64,000 nt of DNA from Candidatus Brocadia sapporoensis. Its GTDB lineage: Bacteria; Planctomycetota; Brocadiia; Brocadiales; Brocadiaceae. Within the stretch, counting starts at the first letter, position 1, and each line of letters opens with the position of its first letter. Of the stretch, positions 27,760 to 36,601 are shown in pieces. A program made the translations under genes and the position numbers. The notes below the pieces were generated by a model. It did not search any database and was not told the origin of the DNA. It saw only the letters and a list, made by a program, of their open reading frames with translations. The stretch spans positions 1 through 64,000 of the forward strand of contig NZ_MJUW02000101.1 of assembly GCF_001753675.2 (NCBI RefSeq), written 5' to 3'.

Positions 27760-28227
27760 GTACGCGTCCTCCCAAGCATTTTATCAAGCAATAATTCTCA
27801 ATCTCTTCAGACATTCTCCTGTCGATTCCGAATCACCTTCGTGTTGTTCTCATCAAAATTGATTCTGGCATGTATTTCGCTCCTGTTTTCTATAGAAGTA
27901 TTTATTATTTTCAGGTACGAGCACAAACAGAGCCTTTTTCGCTTGATATTTTTAGCCGAACAAGCTATAGATTTCCCAGAAATATCAATACAAAGCAGTG
28001 GTTTGAGGCGTATAAAACTACAGTATCTTTTGGATTCATGATGGTTATGTAGATAAAATTGCTCTTCGGATAGCTAAGAAAGAAGTGAAAAAAATCTTGC
28101 TAAATGGCTGAAACCATGCACCTGTCGAAATTACAAAGCAATCTGTTATTTTTTTATTCTGCGCATTGTGAAATACCATGTATTAATTTCATGCAGTATT
28201 AATTATAAGGAGAAGGAGGGTGACCAG
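27760..28227. other. Intergenic region before the Rh channel
   Basis: No gene is supported. Two overlapping short frames (27841-28041 and 27870-28052) lack ribosome binding sites. A strong AAGGAGAAGGAGGG at 28207-28220 is the ribosome site of the Rh-type channel. Expected nitrogen-control promoter elements were not recognised. Confidence 0.4.
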
Positions 28228-29616
28228 ATGACAGTAAAAAAGTTTTTGAATTTGTCCGTCGTAGTATGTATTAGTCTTTTAAGCATTTCTTTGTGCGGGG
28301 TAATGCGACACAGCTATGGTGCAGAAGTCTTAAAGAATCAATTATTGGATCACGCGGAGTTTGCGATTCATGACGACTTGGATGATTCATATGCATGGTC
28401 ATCCATAGAGCGGAGTTCTGAGGTAAATGCAGAAAATCATAGAATTCTCCTTGCCAGCAATAACGTAGAAACTCAGACGACAATCAAGACTGCGCTACCG
28501 TCTGCTCAAGGTGAATCTCAGGGAATAGTTATGAATGATTTTCTTGAATTACTCAAATATGGCAAAGCCATTCATGTCTTGGCCATGTTGATGATCGGTT
28601 TTGGTTTTTTAATGGTTTTTGTAAAAAGATACGGTTACGGTGCTGTTACTGCAACGTATATTGCGGTAAGCATAGCCATTCCCTATTATATGTTTTTCAA
28701 GGAGATGCATATCTTCGGAGAGCCTGCTGAATTAACCATGGATCAGTTCATTCTTGCTGAGTTTTGTGCGGTAAGTGTACTGATTGCCACTGGGGCATTC
28801 TTAGGCAGATTAAAGATGGCTCAATATATCATCATGACGCTGATATTCGTTCCATCTTATATGCTGAACGAATGGATTATGTTAGATAATGGTATGGGCC
28901 TCATCCCAAAAGGACAATTGATTGATACGGGCGGTTCCATTGTTATTCATCAATTTGGTGCCTACTTTGGATTGGGTGTTATTGTGAGAATGACAACAAG
29001 TGAGGATTTTAATAAAAAAATCGAATCCGATAAGATCAGTAATCAATTCTCCATGTTAGGGAGTATGGTTCTGTGGGTCTTCTGGCCGTCCTTCTGCTCC
29101 GCGCCAGCAGAAATATCAAAAATGCCTCTGGCAGCAGTAAACACAGTTCTTGCGCTCTGTGGCGCAACCGTGTCGACCTATATTGCAAGCACGATGATTC
29201 GGAAAAAAATCGCTATTGAAGATATGGCTAATGCTACCCTTGCTGGCGCTGTAGCAATTGGTTCTTCATGTGCTCACACAACACCGAAGGCTTCACTCAT
29301 CGTGGGCTTTGTCGCCGGCATTTTGAGTGTTATCGGTTTCACTATCATTCAGCCACGTGTTCAAAGGGCATTAAAGGGGATTGATACCTGTGGTGTCCAC
29401 AATCTCCATGGAATGCCTGGCATTTTTGGAGGCCTGGTAGCTATCGCTGTGGCGCAAAATGTTGTGCCGGGGTTACAAATCAAGGGAGTATTCATCACCC
29501 TTATTATTGCATGGATTACCGGCCTTGCTACGGGAACAATTGTTTCACTGTTCGGTTACAGAAAACAGTCTTATGAGGATGCCGTGGAATTTATTGTCGA
29601 AGAAGAGCATCACTAA
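28228..29616 (+). CDS. Rh-type ammonium/ammonia channel
   Basis: The 462-residue membrane protein has an N-terminal signal sequence, an unusual extension of about 100 residues, then eleven or so transmembrane helices. HQFGAYFGLGVIV, FSMLGSMVLWVFWPSF, ANATLAGAVAIG and DTCGVHNLHGMPGIFGG match Rhesus-type (Rh50) rather than classical AmtB proteins. HQFGAYFG and NLHGMPG would contribute the twin histidines of the pore. The ATG at 28228 follows an excellent Shine-Dalgarno. Conducting ammonium or ammonia fits an ammonium-oxidising organism. No GlnK gene is adjacent. Confidence 0.9.
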   Translation: MTVKKFLNLSVVVCISLLSISLCGVMRHSYGAEVLKNQLLDHAEFAIHDDLDDSYAWSSIERSSEVNAENHRILLASNNVETQTTIKTALPSAQGESQGIVMNDFLELLKYGKAIHVLAMLMIGFGFLMVFVKRYGYGAVTATYIAVSIAIPYYMFFKEMHIFGEPAELTMDQFILAEFCAVSVLIATGAFLGRLKMAQYIIMTLIFVPSYMLNEWIMLDNGMGLIPKGQLIDTGGSIVIHQFGAYFGLGVIVRMTTSEDFNKKIESDKISNQFSMLGSMVLWVFWPSFCSAPAEISKMPLAAVNTVLALCGATVSTYIASTMIRKKIAIEDMANATLAGAVAIGSSCAHTTPKASLIVGFVAGILSVIGFTIIQPRVQRALKGIDTCGVHNLHGMPGIFGGLVAIAVAQNVVPGLQIKGVFITLIIAWITGLATGTIVSLFGYRKQSYEDAVEFIVEEEHH

Positions 29617-29754
29617 GATTATTCTTTAAAAGGTTGACCTCCTTAGCCTAGTTAAGTCGAAGCTTGAAAGCGCTCTCTCACTTTTTGCAAAGGGGAATAT
29701 AAGAGTGCACTGAAAGACTCGCTGGAAAAACGTTGTCATAAGGTAAATACAATA

Positions 29755-29793
29755 AAACCTCCTGTATATTTAAAATACGGGAGGTTTTTTATT
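29755..29793. terminator. Bidirectional terminator after Rh channel
   Basis: AAAACCTCCTGTAT and ATACGGGAGGTTTT form a long stem around a short AT loop, flanked by A and T runs on both sides, so it can terminate on either strand. It lies 140 bases past the channel stop codon. Confidence 0.85.
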
Positions 29794-29964
29794 TTCAATA
29801 TAATAAAGAACCTCAAACTGATAGAAAAAGTGTCGGTTGAACAAAAAAGCAGACGAATGCCATGAAAGAATTACTTGATTGAGCGTTGACTCTATGGTCA
29901 TATTCTGATATATCTTTGTTTTCAGAATTGAATTGCAATAATTTGTTACAGGAGTTACGGCATT

Positions 29965-30237
29965 ATGGATTGGAAGATCGTCATAAGCACCTTCATTACT
30001 ATTTTTTTGGCAGAACTTGGTGACAAGACACAACTCGCCTCCATACTTATGACCAGCAAGACAAATAAACCTACACTGGTTTTCCTGGGTACTATGCTTG
30101 CGTTTGCTGTCGTTACGGTTATTGGAGTAGCAGTGGGTGCGGTTATAACCAGATATTTACCCATCAATTTCATCAAGGTGGGAGCGGCTATTGCATTTAT
30201 TATTGTTGGTATTCTTATTTTACTTGGTAAAATTTAA
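29965..30237 (+). CDS. Half-size GDT1/UPF0016 cation transporter
   Basis: The 90-residue membrane protein has three hydrophobic helices and the family signature ELGDKTQ (Glu17). UPF0016 proteins (eukaryotic TMEM165/Gdt1, cyanobacterial Mnx) transport manganese or calcium and usually contain two such repeats. Half-size bacterial members work as dimers. A second half gene is not visible next door, so a homodimer is likely. The next gene starts two bases after its stop. Confidence 0.85.
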   Translation: MDWKIVISTFITIFLAELGDKTQLASILMTSKTNKPTLVFLGTMLAFAVVTVIGVAVGAVITRYLPINFIKVGAAIAFIIVGILILLGKI

Positions 30238-30238
30238 G

Positions 30239-30631
30239 ATGAATGGAAAACAACCGATAAATCATGCACAACGTGTAGGAAAGGTGGCCAATCTGACCAT
30301 TTTTCTTGGTATCTTGGGAATCATCCTCAGCTTTCTTGCGCTTACGATAAGTAAAGGGCTTGCTCAACGAGGCTATGGATTCAGCTATCTTACGATAGGA
30401 TTATGCATGATGGCTTTGGGATATGGTATTCGCTACCGCTCTAAATATTGTTTATATGCGACCATGGTCCTGTTTGTGACGCTTTCATGCAACTTTTTTT
30501 TTCAAATTCTTTATCCAGCATACGATGTATCTTATCTTCCGATTCGCTTTATGCTGTTGGATGTCCTTTCGTCTCATTCATGCTCTTCCTTCAATGCAAA
30601 TACTCATTGCCACAAATGTCTTTCCCGATAA
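30239..30631 (+). CDS. Small integral membrane protein
   Basis: The 130-residue product has about three transmembrane segments (LTIFLGILGIILSFLALTI; FSYLTIGLCMMALGYGI; YATMVLFVTLSCNFFFQIL) and a Cys/His-rich tail (HSCSSF, HCHKC). I chose ATG 30239 because the earlier in-frame start lies inside the GDT1 gene. It is likely cotranslated with that gene. No family recognised. Confidence 0.6.
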   Translation: MNGKQPINHAQRVGKVANLTIFLGILGIILSFLALTISKGLAQRGYGFSYLTIGLCMMALGYGIRYRSKYCLYATMVLFVTLSCNFFFQILYPAYDVSYLPIRFMLLDVLSSHSCSSFNANTHCHKCLSR

Positions 30632-30667
30632 GAACAACCGTTTTATGAAACTTATATTGAAACAGAA

Positions 30668-31456
30668 GTGACTATGACTATTTTGGACACTATTTATCAG
30701 CATAAATTATCTGAAGTTGCAAAAAATAAAAAACGTATTCCTCTCAGAATATTAGAGAAGGATATTCAAAAAAGGCAGGGAACGAAATCTTTTTGCATGG
30801 CGCTGAAATCTGATACGAACATCAGTGTCATTGCAGAAATCAAGAAGGCATCGCCTTCTGTGGGAATCATCAGAAAAGATTTTGATCCTATGAAGATTGC
30901 CCTTCTCTATAAAGAAGGGGGGGCCTCGGCCATTTCAGTCCTAACCGATGAAAAATATTTTCAGGGGAAATTATCGTACATGACCGATGTCAGGGCAATC
31001 GTAGATTTGCCCGTGCTGAGAAAGGACTTTATAATTGACCCGTATCAAATTTATGAGGCCAGGTCTGCCGGAGCAGATGCCATACTGCTCATTGCCGCAC
31101 TTCTTTCAGAAGATGAGATTCAGCGTTTTTTAGATCTGACAAAAGAATTAGAAATGGATTGTTTGGTCGAAGTGCATACGGAATCAGAGTTACGAAAAGT
31201 TTTACAAACAAGCGCCTGCATCATTGGTATAAACAATCGTGATCTCGCAACGTTTACGATTGATTTGGAAACCACGTTGCGGCTTAGGCCCATGATTCCT
31301 GACGGAAAAATTATTGTCAGCGAGAGCGGTATAAAATCGCGTACGGAAATACTCCGGTTGTTCAATAAAGGAATCAACGCTATTTTGATTGGTGAAACCT
31401 TAATGAAAAGCAACAATATACCAGCCACGCTCCACGAACTTCTGGGAAAGGCGTAA
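30668..31456 (+). CDS. trpC: Indole-3-glycerol-phosphate synthase
   Basis: The 262-residue TIM-barrel enzyme forms the indole ring in tryptophan synthesis. It has IAEIKKASPSVGIIR, VLRKDFIIDPYQIYEARSAGADAILLI, LVEVHTESEL, IGINNRDLATF and VSESGIKSRTEI, all catalytic segments of TrpC. The start is GTG 30668 or ATG 30674. No other trp gene is adjacent. It converges with thioredoxin with no spacer. Confidence 0.95.
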   Translation: MTMTILDTIYQHKLSEVAKNKKRIPLRILEKDIQKRQGTKSFCMALKSDTNISVIAEIKKASPSVGIIRKDFDPMKIALLYKEGGASAISVLTDEKYFQGKLSYMTDVRAIVDLPVLRKDFIIDPYQIYEARSAGADAILLIAALLSEDEIQRFLDLTKELEMDCLVEVHTESELRKVLQTSACIIGINNRDLATFTIDLETTLRLRPMIPDGKIIVSESGIKSRTEILRLFNKGINAILIGETLMKSNNIPATLHELLGKA

Positions 31457-31792
31457 TCATTTTAATTGACCATCCAGTGCGGCTTTTAAGTCCTTCTTTG
31501 ATTTAACGCCAATCATCTTATTCACAGCCTGCCCATTTTTAAATAAAATAATTGTGGGTATCGCAGTAATCCCAAACTTTGCTGGCGTATCATTATTTTC
31601 CTCCGTATCAAGTTTTCCCACCTTTGCTTTACCCTTATATTCTGTTGCCAGTTCGTCTATTATTGGGGCAAGTTGCCGGCAAGGACCGCACCAGGAAGCC
31701 CAAAAGTCAACTAATACCGGAATACTCGATTTCAATACCTCTCCATCAAAATTTGCATCGGTTATAACGATAACATCTCCGGACATAATCAT
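31457..31792 (-). CDS. trxA: Thioredoxin
   Basis: The 111-residue protein has the canonical active site WCGPC (Cys35, Cys38), VDFWASWCG, and the cis-proline loop AIPTIILF. It reduces protein disulfides. Its start overlaps the stop of the ferredoxin-thioredoxin reductase gene (ATGA), so both are made together and the thioredoxin is probably reduced by ferredoxin rather than NADPH. Confidence 0.97.
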   Translation of the reverse strand: MIMSGDVIVITDANFDGEVLKSSIPVLVDFWASWCGPCRQLAPIIDELATEYKGKAKVGKLDTEENNDTPAKFGITAIPTIILFKNGQAVNKMIGVKSKKDLKAALDGQLK

Positions 31793-32109
31793 TCTCCTTT
31801 TTCATTTTTTGTTTGATAGTTGGCACCGACAAAAAGATTGCAGTGACATTCTCCGTCACGCGCAATTTCATCAATATGATAAACACACGGGCAAATAATT
31901 TTCCTGTCTTTTTCCGTGTCTCCCGTAACAAAACGACAGGGGCAATATGCGTAACCGAATTTAATCTTGCGCATTGTCAAACCCTTGACTACTCTTTCAA
32001 CAATTTTCTCATCCGGATTGAGCCTGCAAGGGCTATGTGTTGCATACTCATTAAGTATTTTCCAGATATTTGTCTCCTCTTGTCTCTGGTTATCATTCAT
32101 GGCATTCAA
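31789..32109 (-). CDS. ftrB: Ferredoxin-thioredoxin reductase catalytic subunit
   Basis: The 106-residue protein has the three cysteine pairs of the FTR catalytic chain: CPC (56, 58), CPC (73, 75) and CHC (88, 90), with His78 beside the second pair. These bind a 4Fe-4S cluster next to a redox disulfide, letting one-electron ferredoxin reduce thioredoxin. The variable subunit of plant enzymes is absent, as in many anaerobes. It forms an overlapping pair with trxA. Confidence 0.93.
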   Translation of the reverse strand: MNAMNDNQRQEETNIWKILNEYATHSPCRLNPDEKIVERVVKGLTMRKIKFGYAYCPCRFVTGDTEKDRKIICPCVYHIDEIARDGECHCNLFVGANYQTKNEKGE

Positions 32110-32357
32110 TTGCAGAACGGCTTTTGGTGTTTTTACATATAAGACACTGTTAACTGAATAATTTAAAATAATTGTTTGTGTATGTCAAATTTAATTTATT
32201 TTCCTGGTTATACATTTTAAAAAATTATTGTGTTTGAATGGAAATTTGAAAAGCAGGGTAAAATAAATTCTTGTTGCCAGAGGATATGAGATATGCCATT
32301 TAAACCATTAAATGTTATACAACGATATAACTGTATATACCTGTTATATGGACGATC

Positions 32358-33374
32358 ATGAAGACTGTCGAAGAGAACAAAAAGAAATATGTGAAGAGTA
32401 ATATGTCACAAATCACCAAGAAACCACCACCTGTTTGGGATAGTCTTTTTCAAGCCTTTGAGCCGATAACTCCAGGATTAAGCAGATCGTATGACAAACT
32501 CCTGCAATTATTCACGATGCTTAATAAACAAAAGGATTTATTCAATACCATCCTTTCAAACATGAAAGATATGATTTTTATCATGGATAAAGAAAACAAG
32601 ATTATGTACATGAACAAAGCTGCGTCAGACGAGTATGGAGAATCACTGGGGAAAAATTGTTACCGTGTAATATGTAATCAGGAAATGCTATGTCAGCAAA
32701 ATGGTATGGAAAATGTTTTCAAAGGACAAGCGGTACAACTGGAAAGAACCATAAAAGGGAAGGTATATGATTCATTGGTCGCACCTTTTGTATATGGTGA
32801 CAAGGATCTTTATAAGATGGAAGTTTTAAGAGATATTACGGGGAGGAAGCAGCTTCAGAATGAACTTGAAAAATTGTCTATTACTGACAAACTTACCGGC
32901 ATGTACAACCGAAGGTATTTTGATGATGTTTTAGAAAAAGAGGTAGTGAGGACAAGGCGACTTCGTCACGATTTAAGCCTCCTCTTTATTGATATAGATA
33001 AATTCAAGCACTTCAATGATATCTATGGGCACGCTATGGGTGATAAGGTATTGCAATACCTGGCTAACTTAATTCAAACACACATACGAAAGGGGATTGA
33101 TGTGCCGTGCCGTTATGGCGGTGAGGAATTTACCATAATATTGCCGGAGACCTCAAACGGCAGAGCCCTTATTGTGGCCAATCGCATACTTAAGGGTTTC
33201 AGAAATATGAAACTCCGTATTCCACGAAAAAATGAAGCAATAAAAAAAACAATCAGCATTGGTATTGCCGGAATTAGCCAACAGAGTAACCTAAGTATAA
33301 AGTCATTGCTGGTTCATGCGGACAAGGCGATGTATAAAGCTAAAAAATTAGGTGGCAATAGAATCTGCGGATAA
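32358..33374 (+). CDS. PAS-GGDEF diguanylate cyclase, degenerate I-site
   Basis: The 338-residue protein has an N-terminal helical part (1-60), a PAS domain (60-165, DMIFIMDKENKIMYMN) and a GGDEF domain (170-338) with active-site GGEEF at 254-258. The inhibitory I-site position reads KGID (245-248), with arginine one residue too early, so product inhibition may be lost. No transmembrane segment is seen. Cysteines in the PAS domain (101, 106, 112) may hold a cofactor. It is monocistronic. Confidence 0.9.
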   Translation: MKTVEENKKKYVKSNMSQITKKPPPVWDSLFQAFEPITPGLSRSYDKLLQLFTMLNKQKDLFNTILSNMKDMIFIMDKENKIMYMNKAASDEYGESLGKNCYRVICNQEMLCQQNGMENVFKGQAVQLERTIKGKVYDSLVAPFVYGDKDLYKMEVLRDITGRKQLQNELEKLSITDKLTGMYNRRYFDDVLEKEVVRTRRLRHDLSLLFIDIDKFKHFNDIYGHAMGDKVLQYLANLIQTHIRKGIDVPCRYGGEEFTIILPETSNGRALIVANRILKGFRNMKLRIPRKNEAIKKTISIGIAGISQQSNLSIKSLLVHADKAMYKAKKLGGNRICG

Positions 33375-33414
33375 AAAGTTACAGAGGAAGGGAGTGCCTA
33401 TTCGTCAGGAAATG

Positions 33415-34695
33415 TTAGGAATGATCCGTGTGATGAAATATACCAAATAATTTTCTGATTATTTCAACATACCGATACCCACCACCGTTCTTTGCTTCCT
33501 GTTTGGCAACTTTTGCAGGGTGGTGGAGCAGTTTGTTTATGGTACGTTCCACCGTGTAGATTACTTGCTCCCAGTCACCAGTATCAATATTTTTAAGCTT
33601 TGTTTTTAAACGGGCAAGCTCTTCTTTCCCAATGGCATGAAAATGGTTGCGGAGGAGAGTTATTGCGGGTTCTATCTTCATTTCTTCAAGTCTTGCCATG
33701 AAGTGTTCAACCTCTTCTTCAACAATGGAGCGGCATTTTTCCACCTCTCTGGTTCTTTCGTCAATATTCTGGCTTACAACGGACTGCAGGTCATCGATAT
33801 TGTAGAGATAAACATTGTCAATATTGGCAATTTCAGGTTCGATATCACGAGGAACAGCAATATCGATCAGGAACATGGGATTGCCTCTTCGATGCCGGAT
33901 AGCATCTTTTACCTGATCTGTATGAATTACATAATGAGGGGCAGAGGTTGAACTAATAATAATATCGGCCTTTGCAAGATACTCACCCAGTAGTTCATAT
34001 TTAATAGCCTGTCCCTGAAAAGCGTTGGCAATCTCCTGTGCCCGTTCAAAAGTACGATTTGCAACTACAATTGTGCGTGCGCCTTCTTCATAGAGATGTT
34101 TCAGCAAAAGCTCACACATCTCCCCGGCGCCCACCACGAGGACGGTCTTACCGGTAAACTCCTGAAATATCTTTTCGGCAAATTCTACCGCGACAGAGCT
34201 TATAGAAACCTTTCTTTTCCCAATGTTTGTTCTCGTATGGATGATTTTTGCGACATTGAGCGCCTGCTGAAATAACTGGTTCATAACCTTTCCCGTTGCC
34301 TCATCCATGGATGCCATCGTGTAAGCTTCCTTCACCTGCGAAAGGATTTGCGATTCACCCAGTACCATGGAATCGAGACTGGCTGTGACAAAGAAAAGAT
34401 GATTCACGGCACGGTCATCAGCATAGTGATACATATAAGGAGAAAATTCGTTTAAAGCAATCTTATGAAAATCAGCAAAGAATGAAAGGATGTCTTCCGT
34501 TTTTACGGCGCCGTCCAGAGACGATACATACATTTCTACGCGATTGCAGGTTGATAAAATAACGGTCTCTGCCGATTGATATCTGTGGAGAAATAAAGAT
34601 AACGCCGTGGAAATATTGCTAGCGTTAAAGGCTAATTTTTCTCTAACCTCTACCGGGGCCGATTTGTGATTGAGTCCAACAACCAGAATACTCAT
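33415..34695 (-). CDS. hemA: Glutamyl-tRNA reductase
   Basis: HemA (426 residues) makes glutamate-1-semialdehyde, the first step of tetrapyrrole synthesis. It has VVGLNHKSAPVEVRE, the catalytic cysteine in STCNRVEMY, GESQILSQVKEAY, the NADPH-binding VLVVGAGEMCELLLKHL and a C-terminal dimerisation helix. It feeds heme, siroheme and the cobalamin route encoded downstream. It follows the HemX-like gene by 45 bases. Confidence 0.97.
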   Translation of the reverse strand: MSILVVGLNHKSAPVEVREKLAFNASNISTALSLFLHRYQSAETVILSTCNRVEMYVSSLDGAVKTEDILSFFADFHKIALNEFSPYMYHYADDRAVNHLFFVTASLDSMVLGESQILSQVKEAYTMASMDEATGKVMNQLFQQALNVAKIIHTRTNIGKRKVSISSVAVEFAEKIFQEFTGKTVLVVGAGEMCELLLKHLYEEGARTIVVANRTFERAQEIANAFQGQAIKYELLGEYLAKADIIISSTSAPHYVIHTDQVKDAIRHRRGNPMFLIDIAVPRDIEPEIANIDNVYLYNIDDLQSVVSQNIDERTREVEKCRSIVEEEVEHFMARLEEMKIEPAITLLRNHFHAIGKEELARLKTKLKNIDTGDWEQVIYTVERTINKLLHHPAKVAKQEAKNGGGYRYVEIIRKLFGIFHHTDHS

Positions 34696-34740
34696 GACGA
34701 ATCCTTACATAATGGAGATATATTCTTGTTTACCGTACAT

Positions 34741-35604
34741 TCAAAACTCTTCGTGTATTTGTGTGCTCATCTTTTGAAAGGCATGTTTGGAACCCATAAA
34801 GAAGGTTCCTATGAAAGTGAAAAGCACGAGACAAAAACCTGCTATCGTCAAACATGCGATCTTTGTGCCATGAAATGATGAAACTAGCCGCATGTGCAGG
34901 AGTGCCGCATAAATAAGCCATGTGGCGAGGCCCAAGACAACCTTGTAGTCCAGATACCACTGTTCACCTAAAATGTTTTGCGTCTTAACCCAAAATGTTC
35001 CAAAAACCAAACCAAGGGTGAGGAGAGGGAAACCAAAGGAAATTGTTTTCCACATGAGTCTGTCTATCTCCGCCAGAGATGGTAATTTTGTAAAAAGTGG
35101 CCCAAACAATTTAAGTTTTAGTTGCCTCTGCTGAGTTAAATACATGATACTCAGGCTAAAAGATATCGTAAAAGCAGCGTAGCCAATAAATATAGGAATG
35201 ATGTGAGCTATGAGCCAGAAATTCTGAAGACTTACGGTAATCAACAAGTTTCCACCGTCAAACGTAAGCGCCCAGATGGAGAGTGCTGTAACAATGGGAA
35301 CTAAAAAAGTATCTAGCAATGGTAATCTATAAAGATAGTCCAGATTGATATAAACAAACAAAATGCACCAAATTAATAATACGAAAGATTCATAAACATT
35401 CGTTATAGGGATATTACCGGATTCAAGACCCAAAAATATTAAAAACCCGCTGTGAATGAGAAAGCCCATCATCATTGACCACTTACCCACGGTCTTGTTG
35501 AAAAAGACAGGTTTTATAATGTGGCCAATTGACCACACGGAGGAAGTAAAATATAAGAGTATCGCAATGATAAATGGGATATGAGAGAAAATAATCATAG
35601 GCAA
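34741..35604 (-). CDS. HemX-like, cytochrome c assembly (CcsA-family) membrane protein
   Basis: The 287-residue protein has about eight transmembrane helices and belongs to the CcsA/HemX family (PF01578-type), with NVYESFVLLIW and WLIAHIIPIFIGYAAF. HemX proteins sit beside hemA and influence its level; CcsA handles heme for cytochrome c maturation. The location directly upstream of hemA and the size favour HemX. A clear WWD heme motif is not visible, so a direct role in heme ligation is doubtful. Confidence 0.85.
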   Translation of the reverse strand: MPMIIFSHIPFIIAILLYFTSSVWSIGHIIKPVFFNKTVGKWSMMMGFLIHSGFLIFLGLESGNIPITNVYESFVLLIWCILFVYINLDYLYRLPLLDTFLVPIVTALSIWALTFDGGNLLITVSLQNFWLIAHIIPIFIGYAAFTISFSLSIMYLTQQRQLKLKLFGPLFTKLPSLAEIDRLMWKTISFGFPLLTLGLVFGTFWVKTQNILGEQWYLDYKVVLGLATWLIYAALLHMRLVSSFHGTKIACLTIAGFCLVLFTFIGTFFMGSKHAFQKMSTQIHEEF

Positions 35605-36001
35605 GTAAGTGTAAAAAATAACTATTGATTAATCAATGAAATTTTTAGCGGTAATTTTCGCTTTTTAGATACGGTGATCGTATTTTTTTAATTGACAAAA
35701 ACCCCATTGCTCGATAACCTAAAAAGGATAGGTGAAATCTTTGTACAGCTAAGCCGAAACCGAACCTCCTCTACTCATGGAAAGAGAAAAGGCTGTACCA
35801 AATTTGCAATTTTATATCAATACTATAGTGAACGCAATGACACTGGCATGTATGTTTATTTATTGCATTTTCTATAGATAAGTTTTGATCTTTATCTATT
35901 AATTTTAAAAATTTATTGCGTTATTTTTTGACATGAAAGAAAAGGGTAGTTAAGTCTGACGACTTTTAACCCCAAGATTTTTTTGTGAGGAATCTAAACG
36001 T
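35605..36001. other. Divergent intergenic region with hairpin
   Basis: No gene is supported. TTGACA at 35692-35697 is followed by a weak -10. GTACAGC (35743-35749) and GCTGTAC (35792-35798) form a 7-bp helix enclosing a 42-base, A/C-rich loop with a smaller inner stem CTCT/AGAG. It could be a small structured RNA or, on the minus strand, a leader of hemX-hemA. It does not match a riboswitch class that I know. Confidence 0.35.
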
Positions 36002-36232
36002 ATGACAGAAGATATAAAAAAAATTAAAAAAAAAACGAGCATAGGAGAGGTAATTAAGCAGTATCCTGAAACAGAGGCTGTCGTAAAAAAATATTTTGGG
36101 GCCGGTTGTTTTACCTGTCCAGGTTCAAAAACGGAAGACATTGCATTCGGAGCCACCATGCATAATATCGATCCGGAAGTGATTATTAAAGAGTTGAACG
36201 ACGTTATTGAAAAGAAAAAAACTAACCCTTAA
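36002..36232 (+). CDS. DUF1858 domain protein
   Basis: The 76-residue protein matches DUF1858, a small disulfide/Fe-S-associated domain: IGEVIKQYPETEAVVKKYF then CFTCPGSKTEDIAFGA. The two cysteines are conserved. Relatives occur in ScdA/RIC iron-sulfur repair proteins and hydrogenase-like clusters. It lies 15 bases before a NifU C-terminal domain gene, suggesting Fe-S assembly or repair. Confidence 0.88.
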   Translation: MTEDIKKIKKKTSIGEVIKQYPETEAVVKKYFGAGCFTCPGSKTEDIAFGATMHNIDPEVIIKELNDVIEKKKTNP

Positions 36233-36247
36233 ATCAGGAGGACTTTT

Positions 36248-36466
36248 ATGAAAGAGAAAATAGAAGAGGCGTTGAAAAATATCAGACCCGCACTACAGGC
36301 GGATGGCGGTGACATAGAATTGGTAGATTTCGAAGACGGTGTTGTAAAGGTACGTTTAAGGGGCGCATGTGGTTCGTGCCCAAGTGCGCTCATGACGCTG
36401 AAATATGGCGTTGAAGAACGTCTCAAAGAAGAGATTCCGGAAGTAAAGTCCGTAGAACTTGCATAA
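36248..36466 (+). CDS. NifU C-terminal domain (Nfu-type) protein
   Basis: The 72-residue protein is a stand-alone Nfu domain: IRPALQADGGDIELV and the cluster-binding CGSC. Such proteins carry and transfer 4Fe-4S clusters. A strong AGGAGG precedes the ATG. It would serve the many Fe-S enzymes in this window (LipA, the heme radical SAM protein, FTR). Confidence 0.94.
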   Translation: MKEKIEEALKNIRPALQADGGDIELVDFEDGVVKVRLRGACGSCPSALMTLKYGVEERLKEEIPEVKSVELA

Positions 36467-36601
36467 CGATTATTCTAAGTGCGGATGAATCTTTCACAGA
36501 AAAAAAGAACATATTCTATTTTGTGTGATGGAGTGTCTGTTGTCTTGGTGATAGGTAAGCAGGTATAATTTTATTTATATTTCACACTGAGGAGTTTTTG
36601 G

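Noticed and set aside
27841-28052. Two overlapping short frames before the Rh channel
   Set aside because: No Shine-Dalgarno and neither resembles a known protein; may be decayed sequence.
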